Shown piece by piece: positions 14,607-22,830 of a DNA stretch of 64,000 bases. Within the stretch, counting starts at the first letter, position 1. Each line of letters begins with the position of its first letter. Below the pieces are notes generated by a model. The model had not been told where the DNA came from. It ran no database searches and worked only from the letters and a program-made list of their open reading frames with translations. The DNA is from DASVXQ01 sp046727955 (GTDB taxonomy: Bacteria > Actinomycetota > CALGFH01), in contig JBKPDO010000216.1 in the NCBI GenBank assembly GCA_046727955.1, positions 1 to 64,000 on the forward strand. Reading direction: 5' to 3'. The translations under genes were made by a program, and so were the position numbers.

Positions 14607-16021
14607 ACGTGCCGCCCATCCCCCGGTCCACCCCCCAGGGCGCCGCGCTGCTGGCCGAGCTGCACGCCGCCCTGTGCCGCTACGTGGTCTTCCCCAGCCC
14701 CGAGGCCGCCGACGCGGTCTGCCTGTGGGTGGCCGCCAGCCACGCCCAGCCCGCCTGGGAGCACGCCCCCCGCCTGGCCGTGGTCTCGCCGTTGAAGCGC
14801 TGCGGCAAGAGCCGCCTGCTCGACGTGGTCGCCGAGACCTGCCACGCCCCGCTGATCACCGTCAACGCCACCATCGCCGCGGTGGTGCGCTCGATCGGGG
14901 AGGACCCGCCCACCCTCCTGGTGGACGAGGCCGACACGCTCTGGGGTACCCGCAAGCAGGCCGACGCCAACGAGGACCTGCGCGGCCTGCTCAACGCCGG
15001 CCACCAGCGCAACCGCCCCATGCTGCGCTGGGACATCACCACCCGCAGCCTCGACCAGCTCGACACCTTCGCCATGGCGCTGCTCGCCGCGATCGGCGAG
15101 CTGCCCGACACGATCATGGACCGCGCTGTCGTCATCCGGATGCGCCGCAGAGCGCCCGGCGAGCACGTCGACCCCTACCGCACCCGCCGCGACGCCCCAC
15201 CCCTGCACGAGCTCCGCCAGCGGCTCGGCGCGTGGACCCGCACGCACCTGGACGAGCTACACCGCGCCACGCCAGAGATGCCGCTGGAGGACCGCGCCGC
15301 CGACACCTGGGAGCCCCTGGTCGCCATCGCCGACCTCGCCGGCGGTGACTGGCCGCAGCGCGCCCGCGACGCCGCAGCGACCATGACCGGCGCCGAAGCC
15401 CAGCATGAGGAGGACACCTCGGCCGGCGTGCGGCTGCTCGCCGACCTGCGCGCGGTCTTCGACGCCGCCGGTGCCGACGCGCTGTACACCACCAGCATCC
15501 TGGACGCGCTGCACAAGCTCGAGGACGCCCCCTGGGCCGACTGGTACGGCCACCCCCTGGCCAGCAAGGACCTCTCCAAGCTGCTGCGCCCCTTTGACGT
15601 GCGCCCAAAGGACGTGCGCGAGCCCGGCGGCGCCAACCGCAAGGGCTACACCCGCGCCGACCTGCACCAGCCGTGGGCACGCTATGTCCCGCGACACCCG
15701 CGACACCCGCGACACGACGACGAACCCGCAGCCCAGCCCGGCCGCGACCCTGTCGCGGATTCTGCCATGCCACCCGCGACACCCGCGACAACAGCGGGGC
15801 CTGTCGCGAGTGTCGCGGCAGGCCAATCCCCACCCGCGACCGGCCCGACCAGCAATGTCGCGGGTGTCGCGGGTGGCGCGGCAACCCCCAGCAGCAACGA
15901 CGACGGCTGGCACTACAACCAGCCCATGGCCCCCTGCGAGGTCTGCGGCACCGACACCAGCAACCGCACACCCACCGGCAAACCACTCCACCTCCTGTGC
16001 GCCCAACCCGAGCACCAGTGA
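14603..16021 (+). CDS. DUF3631-domain ATPase (replication helicase-like)
   Basis: A 472-residue protein, ATGA-coupled to the primase. LAVVSPLKRCGKSRLL is a Walker A-like loop and LLVDEADTLWG a Walker B. The following helices and MDRAVVIRMRRR match the DUF3631 core common beside Prim-Pol genes. Residues 290-370 look like a winged-helix region (KLLRPFDVRPKDVR). The tail from about residue 370 is low complexity and encoded by the CGCGACA array at 15688-15881. It ends with a CEVCG...LC zinc-knuckle-like motif. Probable role: helicase or loader for element replication. Confidence 0.8.
   Translation: MNVPPIPRSTPQGAALLAELHAALCRYVVFPSPEAADAVCLWVAASHAQPAWEHAPRLAVVSPLKRCGKSRLLDVVAETCHAPLITVNATIAAVVRSIGEDPPTLLVDEADTLWGTRKQADANEDLRGLLNAGHQRNRPMLRWDITTRSLDQLDTFAMALLAAIGELPDTIMDRAVVIRMRRRAPGEHVDPYRTRRDAPPLHELRQRLGAWTRTHLDELHRATPEMPLEDRAADTWEPLVAIADLAGGDWPQRARDAAATMTGAEAQHEEDTSAGVRLLADLRAVFDAAGADALYTTSILDALHKLEDAPWADWYGHPLASKDLSKLLRPFDVRPKDVREPGGANRKGYTRADLHQPWARYVPRHPRHPRHDDEPAAQPGRDPVADSAMPPATPATTAGPVASVAAGQSPPATGPTSNVAGVAGGAATPSSNDDGWHYNQPMAPCEVCGTDTSNRTPTGKPLHLLCAQPEHQ
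15688..15881. repeat. Iteron-like CGCGACA/TGTCGCG array
   Basis: About a dozen copies of CGCGACA or its complement TGTCGCG occur within 194 bp, in runs of direct copies (CCCGCGACACCCGCGACAC) and in both orientations. The reading frame here encodes only a Pro/Ala/Thr-rich linker, so protein selection alone does not explain it. It lies between the replication ATPase and integrase genes, so it may be an iteron-type origin or protein-binding array. Confidence 0.5.
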
Positions 16022-16033
16022 AAGGCAGCACCC

Positions 16034-17458
16034 ATGGCCTCAGCAGGCATCCGCAAGACCCCCACCGGCCGCTACAAGGTCTGGTGGCGGCTGGACGACG
16101 GCAGCCAGGGCAGCAAGACGTTCGATAGTCGCGACCAGGCGCGCGCCTTCAAGCACGACCTACTCGCCGGCATAGCCCAGGGCACGTGGGTTGATCCACG
16201 TCGTAGCAGGCAGTTGTTCGGCGATTGGGCGCGAGAGTGGTGGGAGACGTGGTCGTCAGACCCCGACCGGAGCCCCACTACGCTGGAGTCCACCGAGGCC
16301 CGGCTCCGGCTTCACGTGCTGCCCCACTTCGAGCATCGGCAGCTTGGCGCCATCAGCGTGACGCTCGTCCGCCGCTGGCAGAACGAGCTGAAGGCAACGC
16401 GCGGGCGGCCTACGGTCATGGCGGCCCGCTCGATCCTGTACCGCATCCTCCAGGCTGCCGAAGACGAGCGCGTCATCGTCGCCAACCCGGTGCGGAAGGT
16501 CCCGGCGCCCAAGCCCGAGGTGGATCCCGATGAGGTCTTCGACGAAGCCGCACGCCGCGCGCTCACCCCGGAGGAGGCCGGGCAGCTCCTTGCCCGGTTC
16601 CCGATCGACTGGCGGGATCACGTGATCACCCTGCTGGGGACCGGGCTCCGGTTCGGTGAATTCGCCGGGCTCCGCCGCCGCCGTGTCCACCTCGACCGGG
16701 AGATCCCCGTCCTTCAGGTCGCCCCAATCCGCTACCAGGCAGGCAAGTTCGGCAGCGGGTTCAAGAGTCGCCCCAAGAGCCCGGCCGCCGTTCGCCCCGT
16801 CCCGCTCGCGCCCCAAGTGGTCGAGGCCATTCGCCGGCAATTGCCGACCGGCAACGACCCCGGCGACCTGGTCTTCACCGTCCCGGGCACTGACCGCCGG
16901 GCACTCTCGCGGCACCTCCTCAAGCACGTGTACCAGAAGGCCGCCGGCAAGCTCACCGACCCGGCCAGGGAGCTTCCCGCCACCGTCCGTCGTGTCCTGG
17001 ACGCGCTTCGGGCCAAAGGCCCCCTGACGCCCGACCAGCTCGCTGAGCGATTCAGCGTGCCTGGCGGCCGGCTCCGCCTGGCGACCATCGCTGCGGCGCT
17101 GGACACGCTCAAGGCCGAAGGGCTCGCACATCTCGCGATCCACGGCGACGAACCGATGCGCTGGTCAGCCATGGAGACGGATGAGACCCGGCGGTTTGCG
17201 GACCTCGACCTTCACGGCCCCCACGACCTACGGCACACGTTCGCGACATGGCTGGAGGATGCCGGCATCCCCAGCCGGGTGATTGACGAGGTGATGGGCC
17301 ACGCCGGAGGCCGACACCTTGAGCAGGGAAGCCGGATGGGGCGGGTCTATCGTGAGACCACCCCGGAGATGCTGACACGCGTGGTCACGGCGATCGAGAC
17401 GCGTTTGGCCGTGGTGCTGGGCATCGCCGAGCGCGGGGTGGCCACGGGAAAACGGTAA
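16034..17458 (+). CDS. int: Tyrosine integrase with an inserted winged-helix segment
   Basis: A 474-residue integrase. RKTPTGRYKVWWRLDDG is an arm-binding domain and the core-binding domain lies at about residues 60-160. Catalytic residues are Arg in GTGLRFGEFAGL, HDLRHTFATWL, and the His of VMGHAGG with Tyr in GRVYRET. The stretch at about residues 315-362 (VLDALRAKGPLTPDQLAERF, then LATIAAALDTLKAEGL) resembles a small winged helix lodged between the catalytic Arg and HxxR boxes, which is unusual. It starts 12 bases after the DUF3631 stop. As the last gene of the operon it probably integrates and excises the whole element. No att site is recognisable in the window. Confidence 0.9.
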   Translation: MASAGIRKTPTGRYKVWWRLDDGSQGSKTFDSRDQARAFKHDLLAGIAQGTWVDPRRSRQLFGDWAREWWETWSSDPDRSPTTLESTEARLRLHVLPHFEHRQLGAISVTLVRRWQNELKATRGRPTVMAARSILYRILQAAEDERVIVANPVRKVPAPKPEVDPDEVFDEAARRALTPEEAGQLLARFPIDWRDHVITLLGTGLRFGEFAGLRRRRVHLDREIPVLQVAPIRYQAGKFGSGFKSRPKSPAAVRPVPLAPQVVEAIRRQLPTGNDPGDLVFTVPGTDRRALSRHLLKHVYQKAAGKLTDPARELPATVRRVLDALRAKGPLTPDQLAERFSVPGGRLRLATIAAALDTLKAEGLAHLAIHGDEPMRWSAMETDETRRFADLDLHGPHDLRHTFATWLEDAGIPSRVIDEVMGHAGGRHLEQGSRMGRVYRETTPEMLTRVVTAIETRLAVVLGIAERGVATGKR

Positions 17459-17475
17459 TTGAGGACGGGAGCTGA

Positions 17476-18177
17476 TCAGTCGTCAGAATCGGGATCAACG
17501 TCCGGATGTGTCGACCTCGTTCCGAAGATCGTATCCCAGAGCCTGCCGGCCTGGTTGGCTGCAGCGCTTGCGACCAAATATGCGAGTGTTCCCGTGTTGA
17601 GAATTTCCCCTGTGGCCTCCGGGTGCTCAATTGACCACTGAATGACCTTCAGGAACACGAGCGTGGCGATGACGGTAATTACCAGCCTGCGCGCGACCGC
17701 CGAGTCTAGGTCCGACACCGCGGATTCGACGGCTTCGACGGCCTCTTGGACCACCGCGTCAGGGATCTCAGGGACGGCTGCCTCCGTACCTGCCGGGGCT
17801 TCTGGTGGCGCGCTGCGCACTTGTTCTAGCAGCCCGCTCGCCTGGTCGAGGGTCGGGGCGGAGAATCCCATGCGTAGCGATGGCCGGGCTTGCATGAGGC
17901 GAATGGTCTGGGCGATCTGGTCTTGTTGCTCGCGCCAGACCTCAAGCTGGGGTTGGAGTGCGGAGAAAGCTCTCGCCGTCTCTGACGCTCGTCTGATGGT
18001 CTCGCGGAAGGCATCGGACTGCCGCATAACCTCTGCCCATTGCCTCCGCTGAGCGGCGATGGCGTCGAGCCAGGGCGCCATGGCCCGCTGCTGCGCTGCG
18101 AGCTTTCGGAGGGCCTCTACCAGGGCTGGGTCCGGCCTCCAAGGCCAGTCCCCAGCGGCGCCCGTGACGGTTGCCAT
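17476..18177 (-). CDS. Hypothetical coiled-coil protein with one transmembrane helix
   Basis: A 233-residue protein converges on the integrase gene. ATG 18177 was chosen because coding character begins there (MATVTGAAGDWPWRPDPAL); the frame upstream looks random. Residues 20-110 are helical and charged. A hydrophobic segment follows near residue 170 (LVITVIATLVFLKVIQWSI), then an acidic tail (DVDPDSDD). I do not recognise the family. Its codon use is less biased than the integrase operon, and it may belong to the element boundary or to the host. Confidence 0.55.
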   Translation of the reverse strand: MATVTGAAGDWPWRPDPALVEALRKLAAQQRAMAPWLDAIAAQRRQWAEVMRQSDAFRETIRRASETARAFSALQPQLEVWREQQDQIAQTIRLMQARPSLRMGFSAPTLDQASGLLEQVRSAPPEAPAGTEAAVPEIPDAVVQEAVEAVESAVSDLDSAVARRLVITVIATLVFLKVIQWSIEHPEATGEILNTGTLAYLVASAAANQAGRLWDTIFGTRSTHPDVDPDSDD

Positions 18178-18613
18178 GCGGCAGGATACCGCCGGTTGAC
18201 CTCGGTTTGCTGCCTGGCTGCTGCCCGAGTGAGGATCTGGGGCGCCGACGCGGACGGCAGGCCAAGCGTTCGTTCTGGCCACGCACAACGAGGCCCCCGG
18301 TGGTCTCTGGCTCGCGCTCTGCCTTCCCCTTACAGAGCGAGGGCTGTTGATCCCCGGAGGCCTCGCCGGGAGCACGATGGCATGCTCACCGCAAGCCGTC
18401 AACGCGGTCGTCTCCAAACCTGTGGACAGTGTTGGGGACAACTGGCCGTCGCTGTTGACCACCCCGTCCGGACTGTGGAAAACCAGGCGGCAGACTGGGG
18501 ACAGCCCGGGGAACGGCGAAATTGGATCAGGCCGGTGACCTGCTAGCCCGGCGCCGCCGCCCCTGTGGACGGGAAAAAACTTCGTCGCGGGCGCATGGGA
18601 TACTCGCCAGACC
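18178..18613. other. Intergenic region with several DnaA-box-like words
   Basis: No gene is seen in this 436-bp stretch. It contains TGTGGACAG (18421), TGTGGAAAA (18475) and TGTGGACGG (18564), each one or two bases from a DnaA box, plus GGGGACA words between them. It separates the element from core chromosomal genes. Confidence 0.35.
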
Positions 18614-19174
18614 ATGCCAAGCCCGCCTTCGCCTCCGGACGGCTCCCGCGGCAGCTCCTCGGCCAAGCCGGCGGTGCGGGTGGTCCGCAGCCCGCGCCGG
18701 CGCAAGACGGTGACCGCCTACCGTGACGGCGACACCGTGGTCGTGCTGCTGCCCGGCCGCATGAGCCGGCGCGAGGAAGCGCACTGGGTCGCGACCATGC
18801 TGCAGCGTCTGGAGCAGCGCGAGCGCCGGCGACAGCCCGGCGGTGACGAGGAACTGGAACGGCGTGCCCGGCTGCTCGCCGACCGCTACCTGGACGGCGC
18901 GGTCGAGCCGCGCTCGGTGCGCTGGGTCGGCAACATGCGCAGCCGCTACGGCTCCTGCACGCCGGAGGACGGCACCATCCGGCTGTCGGACCGGATCGCC
19001 CAGTACCCGGTCTGGGTGCGTGATTACGTGCTGGTCCACGAGCTGGCCCACCTCGCGGTGCCGGACCACTCCGCCGCGTTCTGGCGGCTGGTCGGCCGTT
19101 ACCCGCTGGCCGAGCGCGCCCGCGGCTTTCTCATCGCCAAGGGGATGGAGGACGAGGGCCAACCCCAGAGCTAA
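18614..19174 (+). CDS. YgjP/M48-type zinc metallopeptidase
   Basis: A 186-residue protein. A low-complexity N-terminus leads to VRVVRSPRRRKTVTAYRDGD, then a helical segment, then WVGNMRSRYGSCTPEDGTIRL, the strand motif preceding the catalytic helix in the YgjP (DUF45) family. The helix DYVLVHELAHLAVPDHSAAFW carries HExxH with a downstream HSxxFW. The match in order and length is good. Substrates of this family are largely unknown. The gene faces the DUF2342 gene with a strong inverted repeat between them. Confidence 0.85.
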   Translation: MPSPPSPPDGSRGSSSAKPAVRVVRSPRRRKTVTAYRDGDTVVVLLPGRMSRREEAHWVATMLQRLEQRERRRQPGGDEELERRARLLADRYLDGAVEPRSVRWVGNMRSRYGSCTPEDGTIRLSDRIAQYPVWVRDYVLVHELAHLAVPDHSAAFWRLVGRYPLAERARGFLIAKGMEDEGQPQS

Positions 19175-19194
19175 CCAGAGCTAACCAGAGCTAA
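19160..19194 (+). repeat. Tandem CCAGAGCTAA repeat over the stop codon
   Basis: The 10-bp unit CCAGAGCTAA is present three times, and the first copy contains the TAA stop of the metallopeptidase. It is a small tandem duplication. Confidence 0.6.
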
Positions 19195-19210
19195 GGACCC
19201 GCCGCCGAAT

Positions 19211-19268
19211 AACTTGGCCACGTCGAGTGCTGCTTACCTCGGTGTGCCAGCACTGGAACGGCCAAGTT
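19211..19268. terminator. Long hairpin between convergent genes
   Basis: AACTTGGCC (19211-19219) pairs with GGCCAAGTT (19260-19268), and inside it AGTGCTG (19226-19232) pairs with CAGCACT (19248-19254). The nested stem lies between two convergent genes, so a bidirectional terminator is the simplest reading. Confidence 0.55.
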
Positions 19269-19283
19269 GTTTGCCGCCAGGCC

Positions 19284-20603
19284 CTAACCCTTGCCGCTCG
19301 GGGGCTTCTCGCCTTCCCCAGGCTCCCCACCATCGGTGGGTCCGTTGCTCTCGCCCGGCTCGGCGTCCTCGCCCTCGAGCAGGGCGCGCAGGCCCTCGTC
19401 CAGGCTGACCTCCGCGCCGCCGACCAAGCCCACCCGCTCGAGCCAGCGGCCGGGAACCGCCAGCTCCTCAGCGGCCGGCAGGAAATCCGGGTGCGCCCAG
19501 ACCCGGTCGAGCCCGTCCACGTCGGTCGCGGCCAGCACCTCGCTGCAGAAGCGCTCGCCCCGCGCGGCGCTGGCCCGCTCCGGGTCGGCGCGCAGCAGGC
19601 GCGCGAACAAGGCCTGAGCGCCGTCCTCGTCGGCCATGCGGCCGCGGACCGCCGCCTCGATCGAGGCCAGGGCCGGCAGGCGCCCGGCGAGCACCCGGTT
19701 GGACAGCACCATGGCGTAGCCGCTCGTCAGCGCCAGGAGCACCTCGAGCCGGCCGGTGGCGGCCTGCAGCTCCGAGCTGGGCGGGCCCGTCAGGCTCTGG
19801 CCGCCCTCCAGCAGCTCCTGCAGGCTCTCTGGCGAGCTCAGGTCCTGCAGCCGGTCCATCAGGCCAGAGACGTCAGGCTCCGTGAGCCTGGCCATCTCGT
19901 CGATCAGGCGCTGCAGGTGCTCGGGCAGCCATCCGACCCCGGTCTGCAGCCGCTGGCGCAGGACGGCGTAACAGGCGAGCCAGAGCCGGAGCTGGTCGCG
20001 GGGGAGCCCGCTGGACTCCTCGAAGGCTCGGACGTTCTCGCTGAGGAACACCACCTTGCTCGGATCGCGGGCGGGCAGGGGCAGGTCGTACTGGCTGAGC
20101 ACCAGGTGCGAGAGCTGGCCGACGACCGTGCCGACCTGGAGCCCGATCAGCAGGCCGCCGAGCCGCCCCACCATCTGGCCCATCTCGGCCGGCATGCCCG
20201 CGCCCGCACCCGGCCCCATCGCCTCGGCCATGCGGCGAGCGCTCGGCTCGACCAGCGGCGCGAAGCTGGGCAGCGCGGTCTCGGCCCAGTCGGGCCGGCT
20301 GGCGGGCTGCGCGGTGAGCGGACGGTCGGGACCGGGCAGGCTGCTGACCGGGTCGACCCAAAGCTCGGCTAGGCGCAGGTGGTCACCCCACGCGCGCTGC
20401 TCGCCCGGCTCCGGGGCGAACCTGGGGACCGGCAGCGCCGGCGCGGCGCCGAGCGTGTCCGCCCCGACCGCCGTGGCGACCGCGACCTGGCGGGCCAGCT
20501 CCCAGTTCACCGGTCCTGGCTCACCCGAAAGCAGCCGAGCGAACTCGCGGAACAGCGGAATGCGACTAAAGAAGTCGCCGCCTTCACCCGGTAGCTCGCT
20601 CAT
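19284..20603 (-). CDS. DUF2342 zinc-dependent metalloprotease-like protein lacking HExxH
   Basis: A 439-residue protein starting at ATG 20603. It has the family layout: an NWELARQVAVATA region, FAPLVEPSARRMAEAM, and the Gly-rich GQMVGRLGGLLIGLQVG segment followed by LSQYDLPLP. Where family members usually show an HExxH-like helix after RLWL, this protein reads RLWLACYAVLRQRLQTGVGW, with no His-Glu pair. The C-terminal 40 residues are acidic and low complexity. It is widespread in actinobacteria and of unclear function. This copy may be catalytically inactive. Confidence 0.75.
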   Translation of the reverse strand: MSELPGEGGDFFSRIPLFREFARLLSGEPGPVNWELARQVAVATAVGADTLGAAPALPVPRFAPEPGEQRAWGDHLRLAELWVDPVSSLPGPDRPLTAQPASRPDWAETALPSFAPLVEPSARRMAEAMGPGAGAGMPAEMGQMVGRLGGLLIGLQVGTVVGQLSHLVLSQYDLPLPARDPSKVVFLSENVRAFEESSGLPRDQLRLWLACYAVLRQRLQTGVGWLPEHLQRLIDEMARLTEPDVSGLMDRLQDLSSPESLQELLEGGQSLTGPPSSELQAATGRLEVLLALTSGYAMVLSNRVLAGRLPALASIEAAVRGRMADEDGAQALFARLLRADPERASAARGERFCSEVLAATDVDGLDRVWAHPDFLPAAEELAVPGRWLERVGLVGGAEVSLDEGLRALLEGEDAEPGESNGPTDGGEPGEGEKPPSGKG

Positions 20604-20721
20604 GCGCTCATGCTACTCGCCGAACCACTGCTACCTTCGCGCCCGGTCGGGGTAGCCTGAAGGCGAGAAGGCGGTCCCGGGTCGCGCTTTTCGGACATTC
20701 CTTCGAGCAGGGGGCGGACGA

Positions 20722-21777
20722 TTGGCAGGACAGACGATTGCCCTGGTTGGGGCGCAGCATCCCGGGGCGGCTCGCCTTGCCCTGGCGCTCGAGGACGAGC
20801 CAGAGGTCGAGCGCGTCCTCGGCCTCGGACGGGGCGCGGTGCCCCTGCTCGGGCCGAAGTTCGAGCAGGTCGTGGCCGATCCCGGCGACGCGCGCTTCGA
20901 CGCTGCCGTGGCAGAGGCCGACGCGCTGGTGCTGTTTCCCGTCATCGAGGTCGGCGACCGCGACGGGCGCGCCGTGCGCGAGCGGCTGGCCGGCGCGATC
21001 CGCCACGTCCTCGGAGCGGCCGGACGCGCGGGCAGCGTGGTGCTGTGGTCGAGCGGGGTGGTCTACGGGGCGCATCCCGACAATCCGGTGCCGCTGACGG
21101 AGGACTACCCGCCCCGGCCGAACTTCGACTTCGCCGCCGCGCGCGCCCTGGCGGGGGCCGAGCGGCTGGTGCTCGACGCGGGCACGGGCAGCCCAGAGGC
21201 GAGGCGGCTGGTGCTTCGCGCCGCCGCCATCTGGTCGCCCACCTGGGGAGGCTTTCTAGCGCGCATGCTGGTGGGCCCGGCGATCGTGGGGGTGCGCGGC
21301 TACGACCCGCCGGTGCAGAGCCTGGACCCGGACGACGCCGGCAGGGCACTGGCGCTGGCTGCGACTGGCCGGCTCGACGGCGGCATCTACAACGTCGCTC
21401 CCGACGACTGGGTGCCCGCGAGCCAGCTCGCCAAGCTGACCGGGCGGCGTCGCGTTGAGGTGCCGGAGGTCGCGGCCTTCCCCGCCGCCGACCGGCTCGC
21501 CTGGCTCGGCGTGGCCGGCACCAGCCCAGGCGAGCTGCACTACTACATGCATCCCTGGGTGCTCTCGAATGCCAAGCTGCGTGCGGCCGGCTGGGCGCCG
21601 ACCCGCACGACCGCCGAGGCGCTGGCGGAGTCCGGACAGGCGCTGCCCGCGGGCGTGCGGATCGGCCGGGTACAGGTGCGGCGCAGTGACGTCCTGCGTG
21701 GCGCGGCCGCCGGCCTGGCCTTCGTGGCCGCCCTGGCCGCTCTCGCCCGCCGCGCGACGCGTGGGGCCAGGTCGTGA
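20722..21777 (+). CDS. NAD-dependent epimerase/dehydratase family protein with C-terminal membrane helix
   Basis: A 351-residue protein, TTG start at 20722 preceded by GGGGCGG. The Rossmann start is VGAQHPGAARLA rather than a canonical GxxGxxG. SSGVVYGAHPDN is the usual S(S/T)xxVYG strand of extended SDRs, but the YxxxK after it is replaced (DFAAARALAGAE). YNVAPDDW marks the C-terminal half. A hydrophobic helix (LRGAAAGLAFVAALAALA) ends the protein. It is GTGA-coupled to mreB and may serve envelope metabolism. The enzymatic activity is doubtful. Confidence 0.7.
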   Translation: MAGQTIALVGAQHPGAARLALALEDEPEVERVLGLGRGAVPLLGPKFEQVVADPGDARFDAAVAEADALVLFPVIEVGDRDGRAVRERLAGAIRHVLGAAGRAGSVVLWSSGVVYGAHPDNPVPLTEDYPPRPNFDFAAARALAGAERLVLDAGTGSPEARRLVLRAAAIWSPTWGGFLARMLVGPAIVGVRGYDPPVQSLDPDDAGRALALAATGRLDGGIYNVAPDDWVPASQLAKLTGRRRVEVPEVAAFPAADRLAWLGVAGTSPGELHYYMHPWVLSNAKLRAAGWAPTRTTAEALAESGQALPAGVRIGRVQVRRSDVLRGAAAGLAFVAALAALARRATRGARS

Positions 21778-22787
21778 GCCGAGCCCTCGCGATCGACCTT
21801 GGCACGGCCAACACGCTCGTCTACGCCCGCGGTCGTGGCATCCAGCTGCGCCAGCCGACGGTCATCGCTCTCAACGAGAGCACCGGCGAGATCACCGCGC
21901 TCGGCGAAGAGGCCTATGCCATGATCGGGCGCACCCCCGGGCACATCGTGGCGGTGCGCCCGCTGCGCGGCGGCGCCATCTCCGACTTCGACACCACCGC
22001 CCGGCTCATCCGCCTGCTCCTGCAGCGCGTCAGCAAGGGGCCGATGGGCAGGCCCAAGGTCGTCGTGTGCGTCCCCTCCGCCATCACCCAGGTGGAGCGC
22101 AAAGCCGTCCAGGAGGCCGCCATGCACGCCGGCGCCAAGGTCGCCTATCTCATGGAGGAGCCGATGGCGGCGGCGATCGGCGCCGGGCTGCCGGTGCAGG
22201 AGGCGACCGGCAGCCTGATCGTCGACGTCGGCGGCGGCACCACCGAGGTGGCGTGCATCTGCCTCGGGGGCATCGTGGCCTCCAAGGCGCTCCGGGTCGC
22301 CGGCTTCGACCTGGACGCCGCCATCATCCAGCACGTGCGGCGCGACTACGCCATCGCCATCGGCGAGCGCACCGCCGAGAGAGTCAAGATCGGCATCGGC
22401 TCGGCGGTCGCGCAGCCCGGAGTGGAGGACAAGCTCGAGGTGCGCGGCCGGGAGCTGGCCACCGGGCTCCCCAAGACGATCCTGCTCACCGCCGGCGAGG
22501 TGCGCCAGGCGCTCGAGGAGGTGGTGTCGCAGATCGTGCAGGCGGTGCTCGACACCCTCGCCTCGTCGCCGCCCGAGCTGGCCAACGACGTGCTGGACAA
22601 GGGCATCTTCCTGACCGGCGGGTCGAGCCTGCTGCGCGGCCTGGCCGACCGCATCTCGCAGGAGGCCGACGTGGCGGTCCACTCGGTGGACACCCCGCTG
22701 GAGTGCGTCGCCCTCGGCGCGGGCCGGGTCATCGACGCCTTCGACGACCTCGGCCCGGTGTTCGTCGAGTCGCCACGGTACCTGTAG
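21774..22787 (+). CDS. mreB: MreB/Mbl actin-like rod-shape protein
   Basis: A 337-residue actin-fold protein. LAIDLGTANTLVYARGRGI is phosphate 1, FDTTARLIRLLLQRV the MreB helix, LIVDVGGGTTEVACICLGGI phosphate 2, and GIFLTGGSSLLRGLADRI the adenosine motif. The length equals usual MreB (about 340). GTG 21774 overlaps the preceding stop. There is no mreC/mreD next to it. Instead it sits between an epimerase and a LonC/PDZ protease. MreB directs lateral wall growth or, in streptomycetes, spore wall assembly. Confidence 0.9.
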   Translation: MSRALAIDLGTANTLVYARGRGIQLRQPTVIALNESTGEITALGEEAYAMIGRTPGHIVAVRPLRGGAISDFDTTARLIRLLLQRVSKGPMGRPKVVVCVPSAITQVERKAVQEAAMHAGAKVAYLMEEPMAAAIGAGLPVQEATGSLIVDVGGGTTEVACICLGGIVASKALRVAGFDLDAAIIQHVRRDYAIAIGERTAERVKIGIGSAVAQPGVEDKLEVRGRELATGLPKTILLTAGEVRQALEEVVSQIVQAVLDTLASSPPELANDVLDKGIFLTGGSSLLRGLADRISQEADVAVHSVDTPLECVALGAGRVIDAFDDLGPVFVESPRYL

Positions 22788-22830
22788 GAAGATGGAGGGC
22801 GACGGCGACGCCCGGGATGGAGGAGGTCGC

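Noticed and set aside
18421..18572. Chromosomal origin
   Set aside because: Boxes are few and imperfect, and dnaA, dnaN or rpmH are not nearby.
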